Assembly (NCBI RefSeq): GCF_000814475.1
Contig: NZ_JSVC01000001.1
Coordinates: 62,001-126,000, forward strand
Length of the DNA: 64,000 nucleotides
Source of the DNA: Flavihumibacter solisilvae
Lineage (GTDB): Bacteria > Bacteroidota > Bacteroidia > Chitinophagales > Chitinophagaceae
Direction: 5' to 3'
Shown here: one piece after another, positions 7,623 through 16,795 of the stretch
Position numbering within the stretch: position 1 is the stretch's first letter
How the letters are laid out: every line of letters begins with the position of its first letter
Program-made: the position numbers and the translations under genes
The notes under the pieces: generated by a model
What the model was told of the DNA's origin: nothing
Seen by the model: the letters and a program-made list of their open reading frames with translations, nothing else
Database searches by the model: none

Positions 7623-8483
7623 TTATACAGAATTTCTAAATGTCTCAGGTGTGAAGCCAGTATGCTTTTTAAAGAACCTGATGAAGTAAGACACATCTTC
7701 ATAACCGAGGTGATCTGCTACCTGGTTCACCTGTTCAGAAGTTGCAAGAAGCAGTCGCTTCGCTTCCAGGATGATTCGTTCATTGATAAGATCAGAGCAA
7801 GTTTTACCAAGAGTGGATTTAGTGATGGCGTTGAGCTGGTAGGGAGTAAGGTGCATCCTGCCGGCGTACTGCGCCACCTGTTTCTCCGCCTTCAAATGGG
7901 TGTCGAGTAATTCGAGCAATTCTTCAAGCCGTTCCTGTGTATAGGAATTATTACCATTCAAAGGACTGCCAGGTTGCCGGCTTTGCCTCGCGAGTTCAAT
8001 GAAAAAGATCTCCATATAGGCACGGATGGATTCATAATATCTTTCCTGCTTGGCATTGAACTCTTCGAGGATACTGGTTAAGGCCGCATATAGTTTGTTG
8101 AAACTGTGCACACCACTCTTACAATAATTTTTAGAACTCACTTTCCTTAACCCCTGGATGGCCGATTTTCCCTGCGGGGAATAGAAGGTATTATCGAACC
8201 CCATCATAATGCCTTTGCTTCCCTTCTTCAATGTAAGGTGGTGAACCTGACCAGGTCGCAGAAAATAAACTGAGCAGTTGCCCACCGGGTACGCAGTAAA
8301 ATCTATTTCATGTTTTCCCTTCCCATTAGCAAGCGCCAGCACATAATAGAAATCATGCCGGTGAAGCTCCTGCACCAGGTCCTGTTCATGTAACAAAATG
8401 CCCAGATCCCGGATGTTAAAGCCACCGGTAAAAGCCGGTTCCTTAAGGGCTGGGGAGATACGTCTTACGGGAATTCTATCCAT
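7623..8483 (-). CDS. AraC-family transcriptional regulator
   Basis: This 286-residue protein has an N-terminal cupin-like ligand domain (His-rich ELHRHDFYY, residues 39-47) and a C-terminal double HTH ending in the classical signature GYEDVSYFIRFFKKHTGFTP. It is the first gene of a probable three-gene unit with the small membrane protein (78 bp downstream) and the flavin oxidoreductase, which suggests it controls that redox pair. The effector is not evident. Confidence 0.9.
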   Translation of the reverse strand: MDRIPVRRISPALKEPAFTGGFNIRDLGILLHEQDLVQELHRHDFYYVLALANGKGKHEIDFTAYPVGNCSVYFLRPGQVHHLTLKKGSKGIMMGFDNTFYSPQGKSAIQGLRKVSSKNYCKSGVHSFNKLYAALTSILEEFNAKQERYYESIRAYMEIFFIELARQSRQPGSPLNGNNSYTQERLEELLELLDTHLKAEKQVAQYAGRMHLTPYQLNAITKSTLGKTCSDLINERIILEAKRLLLATSEQVNQVADHLGYEDVSYFIRFFKKHTGFTPETFRNSV

Positions 8484-8585
8484 CGGCAGGTTAATGTAAG
8501 ACCCCGAATATACAGCCTAAAAAATTTGCAGCGGATTGGCGGAAGCTTGTTGACTTTGGTGTCTTATTTATGTTTGTATCTGGTC

Positions 8586-8631
8586 AAAAACGAAAAAGGG
8601 GTCCCTGGTTTGCCGGGACCCTTTTCGTTTT
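8586..8631 (-). terminator. Terminator of the SusCD/glycosidase operon
   Basis: A long symmetric hairpin: AACGAAAA and GGGTCCC pair with GGGACCC and TTTTCGTT around a 9-nt loop. It lies 20 bases after the stop of the GH127 gene (minus strand), with T-rich flanks on both strands so it can work in both directions. It ends the PUL operon and insulates the AraC operon. Confidence 0.88.
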
Positions 8632-8650
8632 CATACAGGTAAAGACGATA

Positions 8651-10618
8651 CTATTGCTGGGTTGTATTCACTTTCAGTTGCTTAAAGGCAGTTGGCAGCC
8701 ATACCTGCATTTCATCCGCACCGCGGTTGTTCCAGGCGAAATAAGGAATTGCCTTAACGGGAACTTGCGTAGTCGTGAGTGACTGTCCGTCAGCTGAAGC
8801 AGCAGCGCCTTTTGCAGTAAAGGAAATCGTGTTAACGCCACCCAGTAGTCCAGGTTCGTAATTCACGTTAAACGAGGGCGCGGAGGGAACGATAAAGTTC
8901 CAGGCATGTTTTCCGTTGTCAGCGCCTTCTACACAATATACCATTGGGCCATACTGGATGGCAACGCGATCGTTATTCTGCTTCAGTTCGGGGCGGCTGG
9001 AGATCATGCGGACTTCCATCGGCGTTGCTATTTCCACCACATCGCCTTTCTTCCATTTACGGGCGATCACGGCATAACCTTTCTCCATCCGGATGTCGAC
9101 CGGTTTGCCGTTTAACTGTACCTGAATCTTTCCTTCAGTACCACCTTTGTAAGTGTAAAGGTCGCCGGGGGCGGGTTCTTTCATCCAACCCGGCTGGCGG
9201 AGCCGCAGTTCGCACGACTGTTTCGGTGCTTCGGTAATTGAAATAGTAGTTGTTCCTTTCCAGGGATAACCGGTTTGCATGGACAAACCAAGTGCTTCCT
9301 TAGCCATCGGGATCCTGACATTACTGCCGATATAGAGGTTTACCCAGGCTGCATTTGCCGAGTGACTGTAAACATAATTGCCGAGCGATGAAACCAGGCG
9401 GGCGATATTCGAAGGGCAGCAGGCGGTACCGAACCATTCGCGGCGTTTGTGTGTGGCCTGCGAAGCAAGCGGGTTGCCATAGAAGAACCGGTCACCAGAA
9501 AGTGATAATCCGTCGAGTGCGCCGTTATAGAGGCTTTTCTCCAGGACATCGATGTATTTGGAATCACCAGACAACATGTTCATGCGCTGGTTCCAGAATA
9601 CCATACCAACTGACGCACAGGTTTCGCAATACGCGGATTCGTTCGGAAGGTCGTAGTCGAGGCCGAAACCTTCGTTCGTGCCCTGGGCGCCGATGCCGCC
9701 TGTGATATACATATTGCGGTACACTACATCTTCCCAGATGCTGTTCATAGCTTTTACATAGCCGGCGTCATTGGTAACCGCCGCAACATCAGCAGCCCCT
9801 GCATACATGTACATAGCTCTTACTGCATGCCCGGTGATTTCCCGCTGATCCTTAACTGGCAGGCGATCCTGGCAATAATCAGGATCTTTCCACTGATCCC
9901 AGATCACGCCTTTACCATGGCCTTTGCCCCTTTGCTCAAGGAACCATTGGGCGAGTTCGAGGTATTTTCTTTCACTGGTATGGTGGTAGAGACGCATGAG
10001 CGCCAGCTCGATCTCCTGGTGACCACTGACCCATGGACGGTTAGCGCGGCGGAAAGTGGAATCGATGTGTTCTGTGAACCGGGTTGCCACATCGAGAAGC
10101 TGGCGTTTGCCCGTAGTGTTATGATAAGCAATCGCAGCTTCGATCAGGTGACCGGCGCAATAGTCTTCATGCTTTTCCATGTCGGTCCAACGCTTGTTGA
10201 GGTCCGTCAGCTCATAGAATGTATTGAGGTAACCATCCGGGAGTTGCGCTGCTGCAATTTTGCTGATCCATTCGTCAGCTTTCTTTTCGATAGCCGGGTT
10301 TGGGTTGTTCTTTAGCGAGTAGGCCATCGCCTCAATTGCTTTGTACACATCTGAATCATCATAGTAGATGCCTTCATGCTTACCACTTCGGGTGGCAGCT
10401 TTCTCAAAATTGCGGATGCGCCCGGTCTTGTTTTCCGTATACAAAATACAGGCGTCGAGTGTGGCAGTTGCAACGGTCTGCATCCTGCCCTTCCAGAACG
10501 GGTCAGTGATAGCAACCTGCGAAAAATTTACGGGGTAGAGTTTCTGCAACGACTCCTGTGAATACGCTGAAGAACCAGCCAGTAAAAGTCCTAGTGAAAG
10601 AGTTCTGACAATTCTCAT
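8651..10618 (-). CDS. GH127-family beta-L-arabinofuranosidase, secreted
   Basis: This 655-residue protein has a signal peptide cleaved near residue 20 (AYSQ). The DUF1680/GH127 alpha/alpha barrel follows, with a C-terminal beta-sandwich. The zinc-cysteine catalytic site of the family is intact: CETCAS gives Glu332 and Cys334, and TACCPSN gives Cys400 and Cys401, corresponding to the nucleophilic cysteine pair of Bifidobacterium HypBA1. Characterised members remove beta-1,2-linked L-arabinofuranose from plant glycoproteins or pectins. It is the last gene of the SusC-led operon, 11 bp after the six-hairpin glycosidase, and a strong terminator follows. Family confidence is high; the exact linkage is inference. 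Confidence 0.92.
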   Translation of the reverse strand: MRIVRTLSLGLLLAGSSAYSQESLQKLYPVNFSQVAITDPFWKGRMQTVATATLDACILYTENKTGRIRNFEKAATRSGKHEGIYYDDSDVYKAIEAMAYSLKNNPNPAIEKKADEWISKIAAAQLPDGYLNTFYELTDLNKRWTDMEKHEDYCAGHLIEAAIAYHNTTGKRQLLDVATRFTEHIDSTFRRANRPWVSGHQEIELALMRLYHHTSERKYLELAQWFLEQRGKGHGKGVIWDQWKDPDYCQDRLPVKDQREITGHAVRAMYMYAGAADVAAVTNDAGYVKAMNSIWEDVVYRNMYITGGIGAQGTNEGFGLDYDLPNESAYCETCASVGMVFWNQRMNMLSGDSKYIDVLEKSLYNGALDGLSLSGDRFFYGNPLASQATHKRREWFGTACCPSNIARLVSSLGNYVYSHSANAAWVNLYIGSNVRIPMAKEALGLSMQTGYPWKGTTTISITEAPKQSCELRLRQPGWMKEPAPGDLYTYKGGTEGKIQVQLNGKPVDIRMEKGYAVIARKWKKGDVVEIATPMEVRMISSRPELKQNNDRVAIQYGPMVYCVEGADNGKHAWNFIVPSAPSFNVNYEPGLLGGVNTISFTAKGAAASADGQSLTTTQVPVKAIPYFAWNNRGADEMQVWLPTAFKQLKVNTTQQ

Positions 10619-10629
10619 AATTCAAATCA

Positions 10630-13600
10630 TTAAAAGGAAACCGTGATGGTTTGCCTGCTATAAATTTCCGGTGATTCCGGCATTTTTATTTCTAATGTGA
10701 TAATATTCTCATTAACGGATAATACCCGTGCATTGCGGACTTCCTTAACCGGATTTTCCGCGAAAGCAGTGAAGGTATAAGTTTTACCAGGTCTTCCTTC
10801 TGCCAGCCATTCCATTTGATTGCCTGCGGAAATTTTTTCGGTGAGGATCTTCAGTCCCGAAGAAGGTTGGTTAACAACTGCAGCCGTAACGACTGGCAAT
10901 ACTCCTATACCACCGGATGTGGAGATCCGGAGATCGTGATGGCCCGCATCAATGGTTGTTTTCACACAGACCCTGATACCGTCAGCTTCCTGTCTAAGTG
11001 TGAAGGGAACCTGTTTACCATCGAGTTCAACAGCATTGATTCCAGTCAGTGGTGGAAATGCGGGTGAAAAATCGAGTCCGGTTTTCCTGTTTACATCAAA
11101 TGAATAAGAAGTTTCGCCTTTAGTTCTCTTCATGTTCATAGACATCACTGTGCCGCCCATGCGAATATTGGAAACTTTGGCCGTGGGCCAATGCCAGGGG
11201 AAATAAGGTGCGAGCCGGATAACTTTTTTGATGGCATCGGGTTCAAGTCCCAGCATGCCTTCGATGGCAGGCTGCAGCACCATTGTTTCACTCCAGCACT
11301 GGTGACTGCAAACGCCATTCGGCTTGTATACCTGGCCATTCAATGTTTCTTCAATGCTGCCTGGAGACCAGTTTTTATATACCAGCATATTCGACAGAAT
11401 ATACTGGTAGCCTGCTTTATACAGTCCATTGCTGAATGCGCCGAGTGAACCCCAACCGCCGTAAAGGGGCCATACCATGCCGGCATGGTAACTACCGGCT
11501 TTATATTTCGGGTTGTCTTCTTCCAGCATCCTGATGCCCCAGTCGGTTGTGAATTTGCTTCCGGTTATGCTATGCATCACAGCGAAAGACTTTGCTGAGT
11601 CAGTGATGGCTTTCAGGTACATCGGAACTGTTGCAATGCCGGTTGAATGATCCATAAAGCTGCCGTCGGCCATCTTTCCATTGTAGAAATAGTTCTTGTC
11701 GCTGTTCCAGAATGCGGTGTTGATCGTGTTCCTGACATTGTCTGCCTGCTTACGGTAGTTCCCGGTTGATCTGCTGGTTGCGCCAGACATATATTCCATG
11801 GCATCAAGGGTTGCTGCCCAGCAGCCGGCGAGATAAAATTCAGTATGGGTCCCAAAGAGCGCGCCGCCTTCGATCCAGCCATGGCCAACATTGGTATTTT
11901 CAATAAGGCCGTCGCCGTCGGTGTCAGTGCTATAGCAGAACTTCATCGCGCTTTCGATCGCAGGCCAGATCCGGTTGATATATGCAACGTCACCACTGTA
12001 TTTCAGGTAGTGAGCTGCAAGAATGATGAACAGCGGTGTAGCGTCTGATGCGTCATAGTGGGCAACGGCACTCGAAGTGAGTTCGTGGTAGATCTTACCG
12101 TTAAGGTCCTGGAACCGAACGAAGGTTTCCAGTTGCTCTTTTACCATTTTGAAATCACCGTATGCATTGATGGCCATTGCACTCCATTGGGCATCGCGGC
12201 CGAAGTACCAGGCATATCCGGGTCTTCCGCTAATTGCCTGGCGGCCATTCCAGCCGCGGGCGGTGGTGCCGAAACCAGCCATGAGTGCGGTTCCCAGTCC
12301 TGGTGTGGTCTGAAGGAACTGATCAGTACGTGCCAGTGCCCAGGCATATCCCTTGTTGAACATGGTGTCGGGTGTTTCAAAATTTACGAAGCCCGCCAGC
12401 AGGTTCCGGTAATATTCATTACTTGTTTTGAAGAGTGTATTAAACTGATCGCGGTTGGCATAAAATGGTTTCAAGGCATCAGCAAGACCCGTAGAGCTGC
12501 CGCTGAAATAGATGTTTACCGGCTTCGCGCTGGTAATGGCAAAATGAGCTGAAGCATGAACTTCATGTCGGGCAGGATTTGCTTCTGTCGATTGGCTGGC
12601 AGGTTTCTCACTGTATAGTACAGCTGTGTTCAATGCACCATCCTGGCCGCTGATGATATGACCGTTTACCGCCGCATCGAAAGCAAACTTGAGGCTTCCG
12701 GTTGCAAGGTGACTATAAGGCCACATATATCGTAGGTTGGAAGCAAATTTCACCTGCAGTTCCTCTATGGGTTCACCGCTGATTTCATAATGCGCCACCC
12801 CGTATGGCTGGTCGAAGGAAACCGTATAAATTTCTTTCAGGGTTGTTTTTCCAAGTGAATATGTTCTGACCAGGTATTCAGGCGTGACGAGGACTGACGC
12901 ATGCATATGCTTTAGCCAGCTGACGCTGTCATTGCCTTTCAATTTCACTCCCGCTTCGAAATCTCGTAGTGACATATTGGGATGGATCCAGAGTTCTTCC
13001 ATTCCACCGTTCAATTTTCCCATCCACAACATGCGCCTGCCTACGAGATCATAGAATGCGGTGGAGAGTGTATCAACACGCATGGATAGCGAAGGCTCAG
13101 GTAATTTCCACGGACCCGCCTTGATCGGGACAATTCTTTTAAGGTTGAACCTGGTGGTGATAAAAGTTGGCGCATTGTAATTCCAGTAATGTGCATCCCC
13201 TTTCAGATTTCCTGAGAGGTACCTGAATACATTCCCTGTGAATTTAGCGAGGTGATCCTGGTTGCGGTTGGGAGCTGCATAATATAGGTAAGCACCTGCA
13301 GCCAGTACCTTCCCTTTCCCTTTATCGAGCTCTAAAAGCAATTTGTTGTTCTCCGTGAAAGTGATGTAGGTCCAGTCGATGCCCAATACTTTAGATTTCG
13401 ATGGAACAGCGTTACCGAAAAATCCATGTTTACGGACGATGTGATCTGTGGGTCGCTTTGACGTGTAGGCGCCGCCCTGTAATCCAGTGAAAAGCGGATG
13501 CGACTTAAATGCGTGGAACCCAAGCGGGCGACCGAAGCCATTATCCTTTACCGTATCGCGCTGCATGGTGATTGCGCCTGGTTCCCATCCCCAGTTATTG

Positions 13601-13983
13601 AGAAGCGGCATTGCTTCCATGGAAAGAAAGATCTTTCCGCCGGCTTCTGCGTAGGCCCCGAGTTTTTTACCAGCTTCCTTTTCAGTAGCATCAAAAGCCG
13701 TGGTATCGGTGCGGTGATACCAGATGTGTGAAAATGCAGCGAGGTTTCTTCCGTTCAATTCTTCCAATGAGAGAAGGTTGACCTTGAATCCGTGATCCTT
13801 TTCAAGCAACCTGCTGATTGCTGATAATTCATCATTATCGGTATGGTTCTTAATCACTGCGATGTTCACAGACAGCTGTGAAAAGGAATCGGCCGCTGTT
13901 ACCAGCGAGCCGATTACAACCAAAACATACTGCAGAGAATCTTTAATACTTCGTAAACGCATTACTCTGAATTTATTTCGCAT
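10630..13983 (-). CDS. Secreted multidomain six-hairpin glycosidase with N-terminal GATase-like domain
   Basis: This 1117-residue exported protein has a hydrophobic leader at residues 15-36; ATG codons at 13983 and 13962 are both possible. Residues 38-260 form an alpha/beta domain resembling class I glutamine-amidotransferase or DUF4960-like folds (IAVIKNHTDND at the start; GKGKVLAAGAYLYY near the end). A beta-sandwich follows to about 530, then an alpha/alpha toroid (about 540-930) typical of GH15/GH63/GH78-like enzymes, with GYAWYFGRDAQW, HGWIEGG (Glu705) and CWSETM (Glu899) as candidate acid/base positions. A beta domain closes the protein. Its place in a PUL makes exo-glycosidase activity likely, but I cannot name the GH family. 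The first start overlaps the preceding gene by 11 bp. Confidence 0.72.
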   Translation of the reverse strand: MRNKFRVMRLRSIKDSLQYVLVVIGSLVTAADSFSQLSVNIAVIKNHTDNDELSAISRLLEKDHGFKVNLLSLEELNGRNLAAFSHIWYHRTDTTAFDATEKEAGKKLGAYAEAGGKIFLSMEAMPLLNNWGWEPGAITMQRDTVKDNGFGRPLGFHAFKSHPLFTGLQGGAYTSKRPTDHIVRKHGFFGNAVPSKSKVLGIDWTYITFTENNKLLLELDKGKGKVLAAGAYLYYAAPNRNQDHLAKFTGNVFRYLSGNLKGDAHYWNYNAPTFITTRFNLKRIVPIKAGPWKLPEPSLSMRVDTLSTAFYDLVGRRMLWMGKLNGGMEELWIHPNMSLRDFEAGVKLKGNDSVSWLKHMHASVLVTPEYLVRTYSLGKTTLKEIYTVSFDQPYGVAHYEISGEPIEELQVKFASNLRYMWPYSHLATGSLKFAFDAAVNGHIISGQDGALNTAVLYSEKPASQSTEANPARHEVHASAHFAITSAKPVNIYFSGSSTGLADALKPFYANRDQFNTLFKTSNEYYRNLLAGFVNFETPDTMFNKGYAWALARTDQFLQTTPGLGTALMAGFGTTARGWNGRQAISGRPGYAWYFGRDAQWSAMAINAYGDFKMVKEQLETFVRFQDLNGKIYHELTSSAVAHYDASDATPLFIILAAHYLKYSGDVAYINRIWPAIESAMKFCYSTDTDGDGLIENTNVGHGWIEGGALFGTHTEFYLAGCWAATLDAMEYMSGATSRSTGNYRKQADNVRNTINTAFWNSDKNYFYNGKMADGSFMDHSTGIATVPMYLKAITDSAKSFAVMHSITGSKFTTDWGIRMLEEDNPKYKAGSYHAGMVWPLYGGWGSLGAFSNGLYKAGYQYILSNMLVYKNWSPGSIEETLNGQVYKPNGVCSHQCWSETMVLQPAIEGMLGLEPDAIKKVIRLAPYFPWHWPTAKVSNIRMGGTVMSMNMKRTKGETSYSFDVNRKTGLDFSPAFPPLTGINAVELDGKQVPFTLRQEADGIRVCVKTTIDAGHHDLRISTSGGIGVLPVVTAAVVNQPSSGLKILTEKISAGNQMEWLAEGRPGKTYTFTAFAENPVKEVRNARVLSVNENIITLEIKMPESPEIYSRQTITVSF

Positions 13984-16774
13984 CCTTAATGCACCTGAAA
14001 CCTACGGTGGCGTTCCGTTCGAATCCCTGGCTTACCCGAAGCAGGAACTGGCGGTAATGAAGTTCCCTTGCGCCACCCTGTACGTACCACCAGCTTGATG
14101 ATGGCTTGAAATAGGAGCCGCCTTTCATCATGATATAACGATGGCTTCCGCTCATGTAGACATCATTTGTCAGTTGCCATACTGATCCTACCAGGTCTTC
14201 AAGTCCGTAAGGGTTGGCGCCAGCAGGATAAGAACCTACTGCGTGGGGTTTACCATCGCCCAGGTTACTGACACTTGGATCGATGCCTTCGAGATGGCTC
14301 ACGGTAAGAGTATTGGTAACGTACTCCAGTTTGCGGGTTACAGGTTGCTTCTGCTCCCATGGCCATTCGCGCAGGGCCGGAGTCTGTGCTGCATATTGCC
14401 ATTCAATTTCTGTTGGCAGTCTTTTTCCTGCCCACTTAGCATAAGCTCTCGCATCTTCATAACTGATATAAACAACCGGGAATTTTTCCTGGCCGGCAGG
14501 GATCTTTCCATTTTTCCAATGCTTCAGGAAATTCGCGGGATCTGATGGCTTGTATTTTGTAGCAATGAGGAATTTGCTGAATTGCTCATTTGTAACGGGA
14601 TGTTTATCCATGTAGCAGGAAGGCATTTCGAATGTGCTGTCGACATCCTGTTTAGGATAGGCAATGAACTCATCACCGTTGGTGGCCTTGAACTTGAATT
14701 TCCCTGCAGGGATGCGAACCATTCCTGCGGGCACTTCGGGTGTACCGCCGGTTTTTGCAACCAGTGAAACACGCCTTGCTGTACCAGGCACAATTTTAAC
14801 AACCTGTTCATCCATTAAAATACCCTCTTTCATCTGCTGGATAACGACAGCGCCTTCAAACCTGTCAAAGTGTTCGCTGATCCTCACCATGTGAGTCCCA
14901 GGTTTCAGTTTCAGGGGTTCTTTTTCATACGAAGGCGCTCCAGCCCAAATGCGAATTTCATCGCCGTCGCCATTGCTGGAAACGGCAAGCTCGTCACCAT
15001 TAAGCTTTGCGGACAAGAGAATGGGCAACCTGGCTATACAGTCAACTTCGCCTTCATTATTTGTTCCCAGGTCGCTTGCGTTGAAGGCATCTGTAGAAGC
15101 TTCAATAAACCACTTGTTGTCTTTTTGTTTTGGTTCAAGTAAAGTATGGTGCCAGAGGTCAACATAGTGAAAGCCTGTTGCAGGCTGCACTTCAATAAGT
15201 TTTCCTTTAAAACCCTGTGGAATGATACTGTAAATGGTGTAGATGGTCTTTGCACCCAGCTCCCATTTGTTTGCCCAGATGCTGTCGGCAATAACCGGTA
15301 CGATCGGCGTGTATCCACGCGATACAAAGTTGTGCGTGTTTTCGCGGAGGATTCGTGTTGTTCTGCCGAGATATTTATACTGTTCAATGGCCCAGTCTGG
15401 TTGTCCGGGAGCCATTATGTTTATCTCCGTTCCGTAGCCATTGAAGAATGATGTGGCAAATTCGCGGCGGATTTTTTCCTTGAAGAGTTCTGCCACGCGG
15501 TAGATCGTGAATTCAGGTTTGATCAATTTGTTCAGGTTCAGCATGGGCGCATAGTAGAGCGCGTTATGAACACGTCCGGAAACTATTCCTGCCATGTCTT
15601 TTGGAACAGCCATGCCTTCGCTGTACATGATCACACCGTCGCGGACAACGTCAGCGGCATCCTGCAGTTCGCGGCTTGATTCCCCTTTTGTATCCAGCAC
15701 CACGCCGTCGGCAGAAGTTTCCGCTATCAGTTTTGACAACCCTTTGAAGTGATTCTCGCTCCTTGTGCTTTCGTCCCACGGGTTGTAACAGATAAAAAAC
15801 TTTGTTCCCTGGTTACGGCTCAGTGCAGCCTGTTTTCCCATAGCTGCCGTGCCGCCCGGGAGATCGCGGAAAAGATCGAACTGGTTGCGCTGATCGAGTC
15901 CAAGGGTCGGCCAGGTCGGCCAGATGCTTACGATATCGTCGCCACCATAAAGTTTTTTACCACGTTGTAAAAATTCCTGCAGGTGGTACTTCCCATCTTT
16001 GATGTCAAAATAGAATTTATCCCATGCATCCACCAGGTGGAGCACATAAGTATGCCTGATCCACTTCAGGTCTTTGCGCTGGTAAAGGCTATCGTTGAAG
16101 GCCTGCTGGTCGTACAGCATTTTTTCCTGGAAGATCTTAACCAGGCCATTCTGCCAGTTTCCCTTATAAGGCTCTGCATAAAGTTTGTATTGCACTGAAC
16201 CACCAGGATTGAGGATTGTCTCGAACCTTCTTCTTGAACCCTTTACAATCGTGTTCCTGTCGCGCCTGGTAAGCATCGCTATTTTCTGATCACCGTTGAT
16301 GGTCAGAGAGCTGTAACCAAGGTCCCAGGCATTATCCGGAACGATCACGTTCACAGGCAATTTACCGGGGAGGAAAAGGTGGGTACGCGATAAACCATGC
16401 GTACCCAGTCCTGTTATGTAGGCATCTGTTCCTTCTTTATCGAGCGGCATTACGTTCCTGAGTTCTACAGTATCGCCGGAATTATTTTTGAATTCGACAA
16501 TCGCGTATACCAGTCCGGTGGTGTCTTTCCAGTTCACTTCGCAGCTCACCCTGGCATCCTGCCTGTCGGAGCGGAAATATTTCTTATCCACTTCATAAGA
16601 CACAATGGGCATGGCCTGGCTGAGTGATAAGCTGCCTGAGCTGAGTTTCACCGAGGTGATCCTCTTCTGTGGATCAAGCTGCACAGCCTGCAGTGTTTGT
16701 GCAACACCGGAAACTTTCAGGATCACCAGGTGAGCCAGGAGTGCACAACCGTTTTTAAAGAAGTTTTTTTTCAT
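13973..16774 (-). CDS. Secreted TIM-barrel glycosidase-like protein fused to a SUMF/FGE-like domain
   Basis: This 933-residue protein has a signal peptide (to about residue 25). A beta domain (30-210) is followed by a probable TIM-barrel (about 235-520) with VVLDTKGES (Asp361/Glu365) and MYSEG (Glu386) as candidate catalytic acids, and a small beta domain. Residues 683-929 form a formylglycine-generating-enzyme (SUMF1) type domain with the signatures PVTNEQFSKFL, AGKRLPTEIEWQYAA, GGSYF and a terminal GFRC. The paired active-site cysteines that FGE carries after GGSY are absent, so sulfatase activation is unlikely; a structural or carbohydrate-binding role is more plausible. It lies third in the SusCD operon, 21 bp after the susD-like gene. 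Confidence 0.7.
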   Translation of the reverse strand: MKKNFFKNGCALLAHLVILKVSGVAQTLQAVQLDPQKRITSVKLSSGSLSLSQAMPIVSYEVDKKYFRSDRQDARVSCEVNWKDTTGLVYAIVEFKNNSGDTVELRNVMPLDKEGTDAYITGLGTHGLSRTHLFLPGKLPVNVIVPDNAWDLGYSSLTINGDQKIAMLTRRDRNTIVKGSRRRFETILNPGGSVQYKLYAEPYKGNWQNGLVKIFQEKMLYDQQAFNDSLYQRKDLKWIRHTYVLHLVDAWDKFYFDIKDGKYHLQEFLQRGKKLYGGDDIVSIWPTWPTLGLDQRNQFDLFRDLPGGTAAMGKQAALSRNQGTKFFICYNPWDESTRSENHFKGLSKLIAETSADGVVLDTKGESSRELQDAADVVRDGVIMYSEGMAVPKDMAGIVSGRVHNALYYAPMLNLNKLIKPEFTIYRVAELFKEKIRREFATSFFNGYGTEINIMAPGQPDWAIEQYKYLGRTTRILRENTHNFVSRGYTPIVPVIADSIWANKWELGAKTIYTIYSIIPQGFKGKLIEVQPATGFHYVDLWHHTLLEPKQKDNKWFIEASTDAFNASDLGTNNEGEVDCIARLPILLSAKLNGDELAVSSNGDGDEIRIWAGAPSYEKEPLKLKPGTHMVRISEHFDRFEGAVVIQQMKEGILMDEQVVKIVPGTARRVSLVAKTGGTPEVPAGMVRIPAGKFKFKATNGDEFIAYPKQDVDSTFEMPSCYMDKHPVTNEQFSKFLIATKYKPSDPANFLKHWKNGKIPAGQEKFPVVYISYEDARAYAKWAGKRLPTEIEWQYAAQTPALREWPWEQKQPVTRKLEYVTNTLTVSHLEGIDPSVSNLGDGKPHAVGSYPAGANPYGLEDLVGSVWQLTNDVYMSGSHRYIMMKGGSYFKPSSSWWYVQGGARELHYRQFLLRVSQGFERNATVGFRCIKDAK

Positions 16775-16795
16775 GATGCTTTTAAAAGATTACTC

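Noticed and set aside
13973-16774. SUMF domain as a sulfatase-maturing enzyme
   Set aside because: No sulfatase gene is present in the locus and the active-site cysteines after GGSY are absent.
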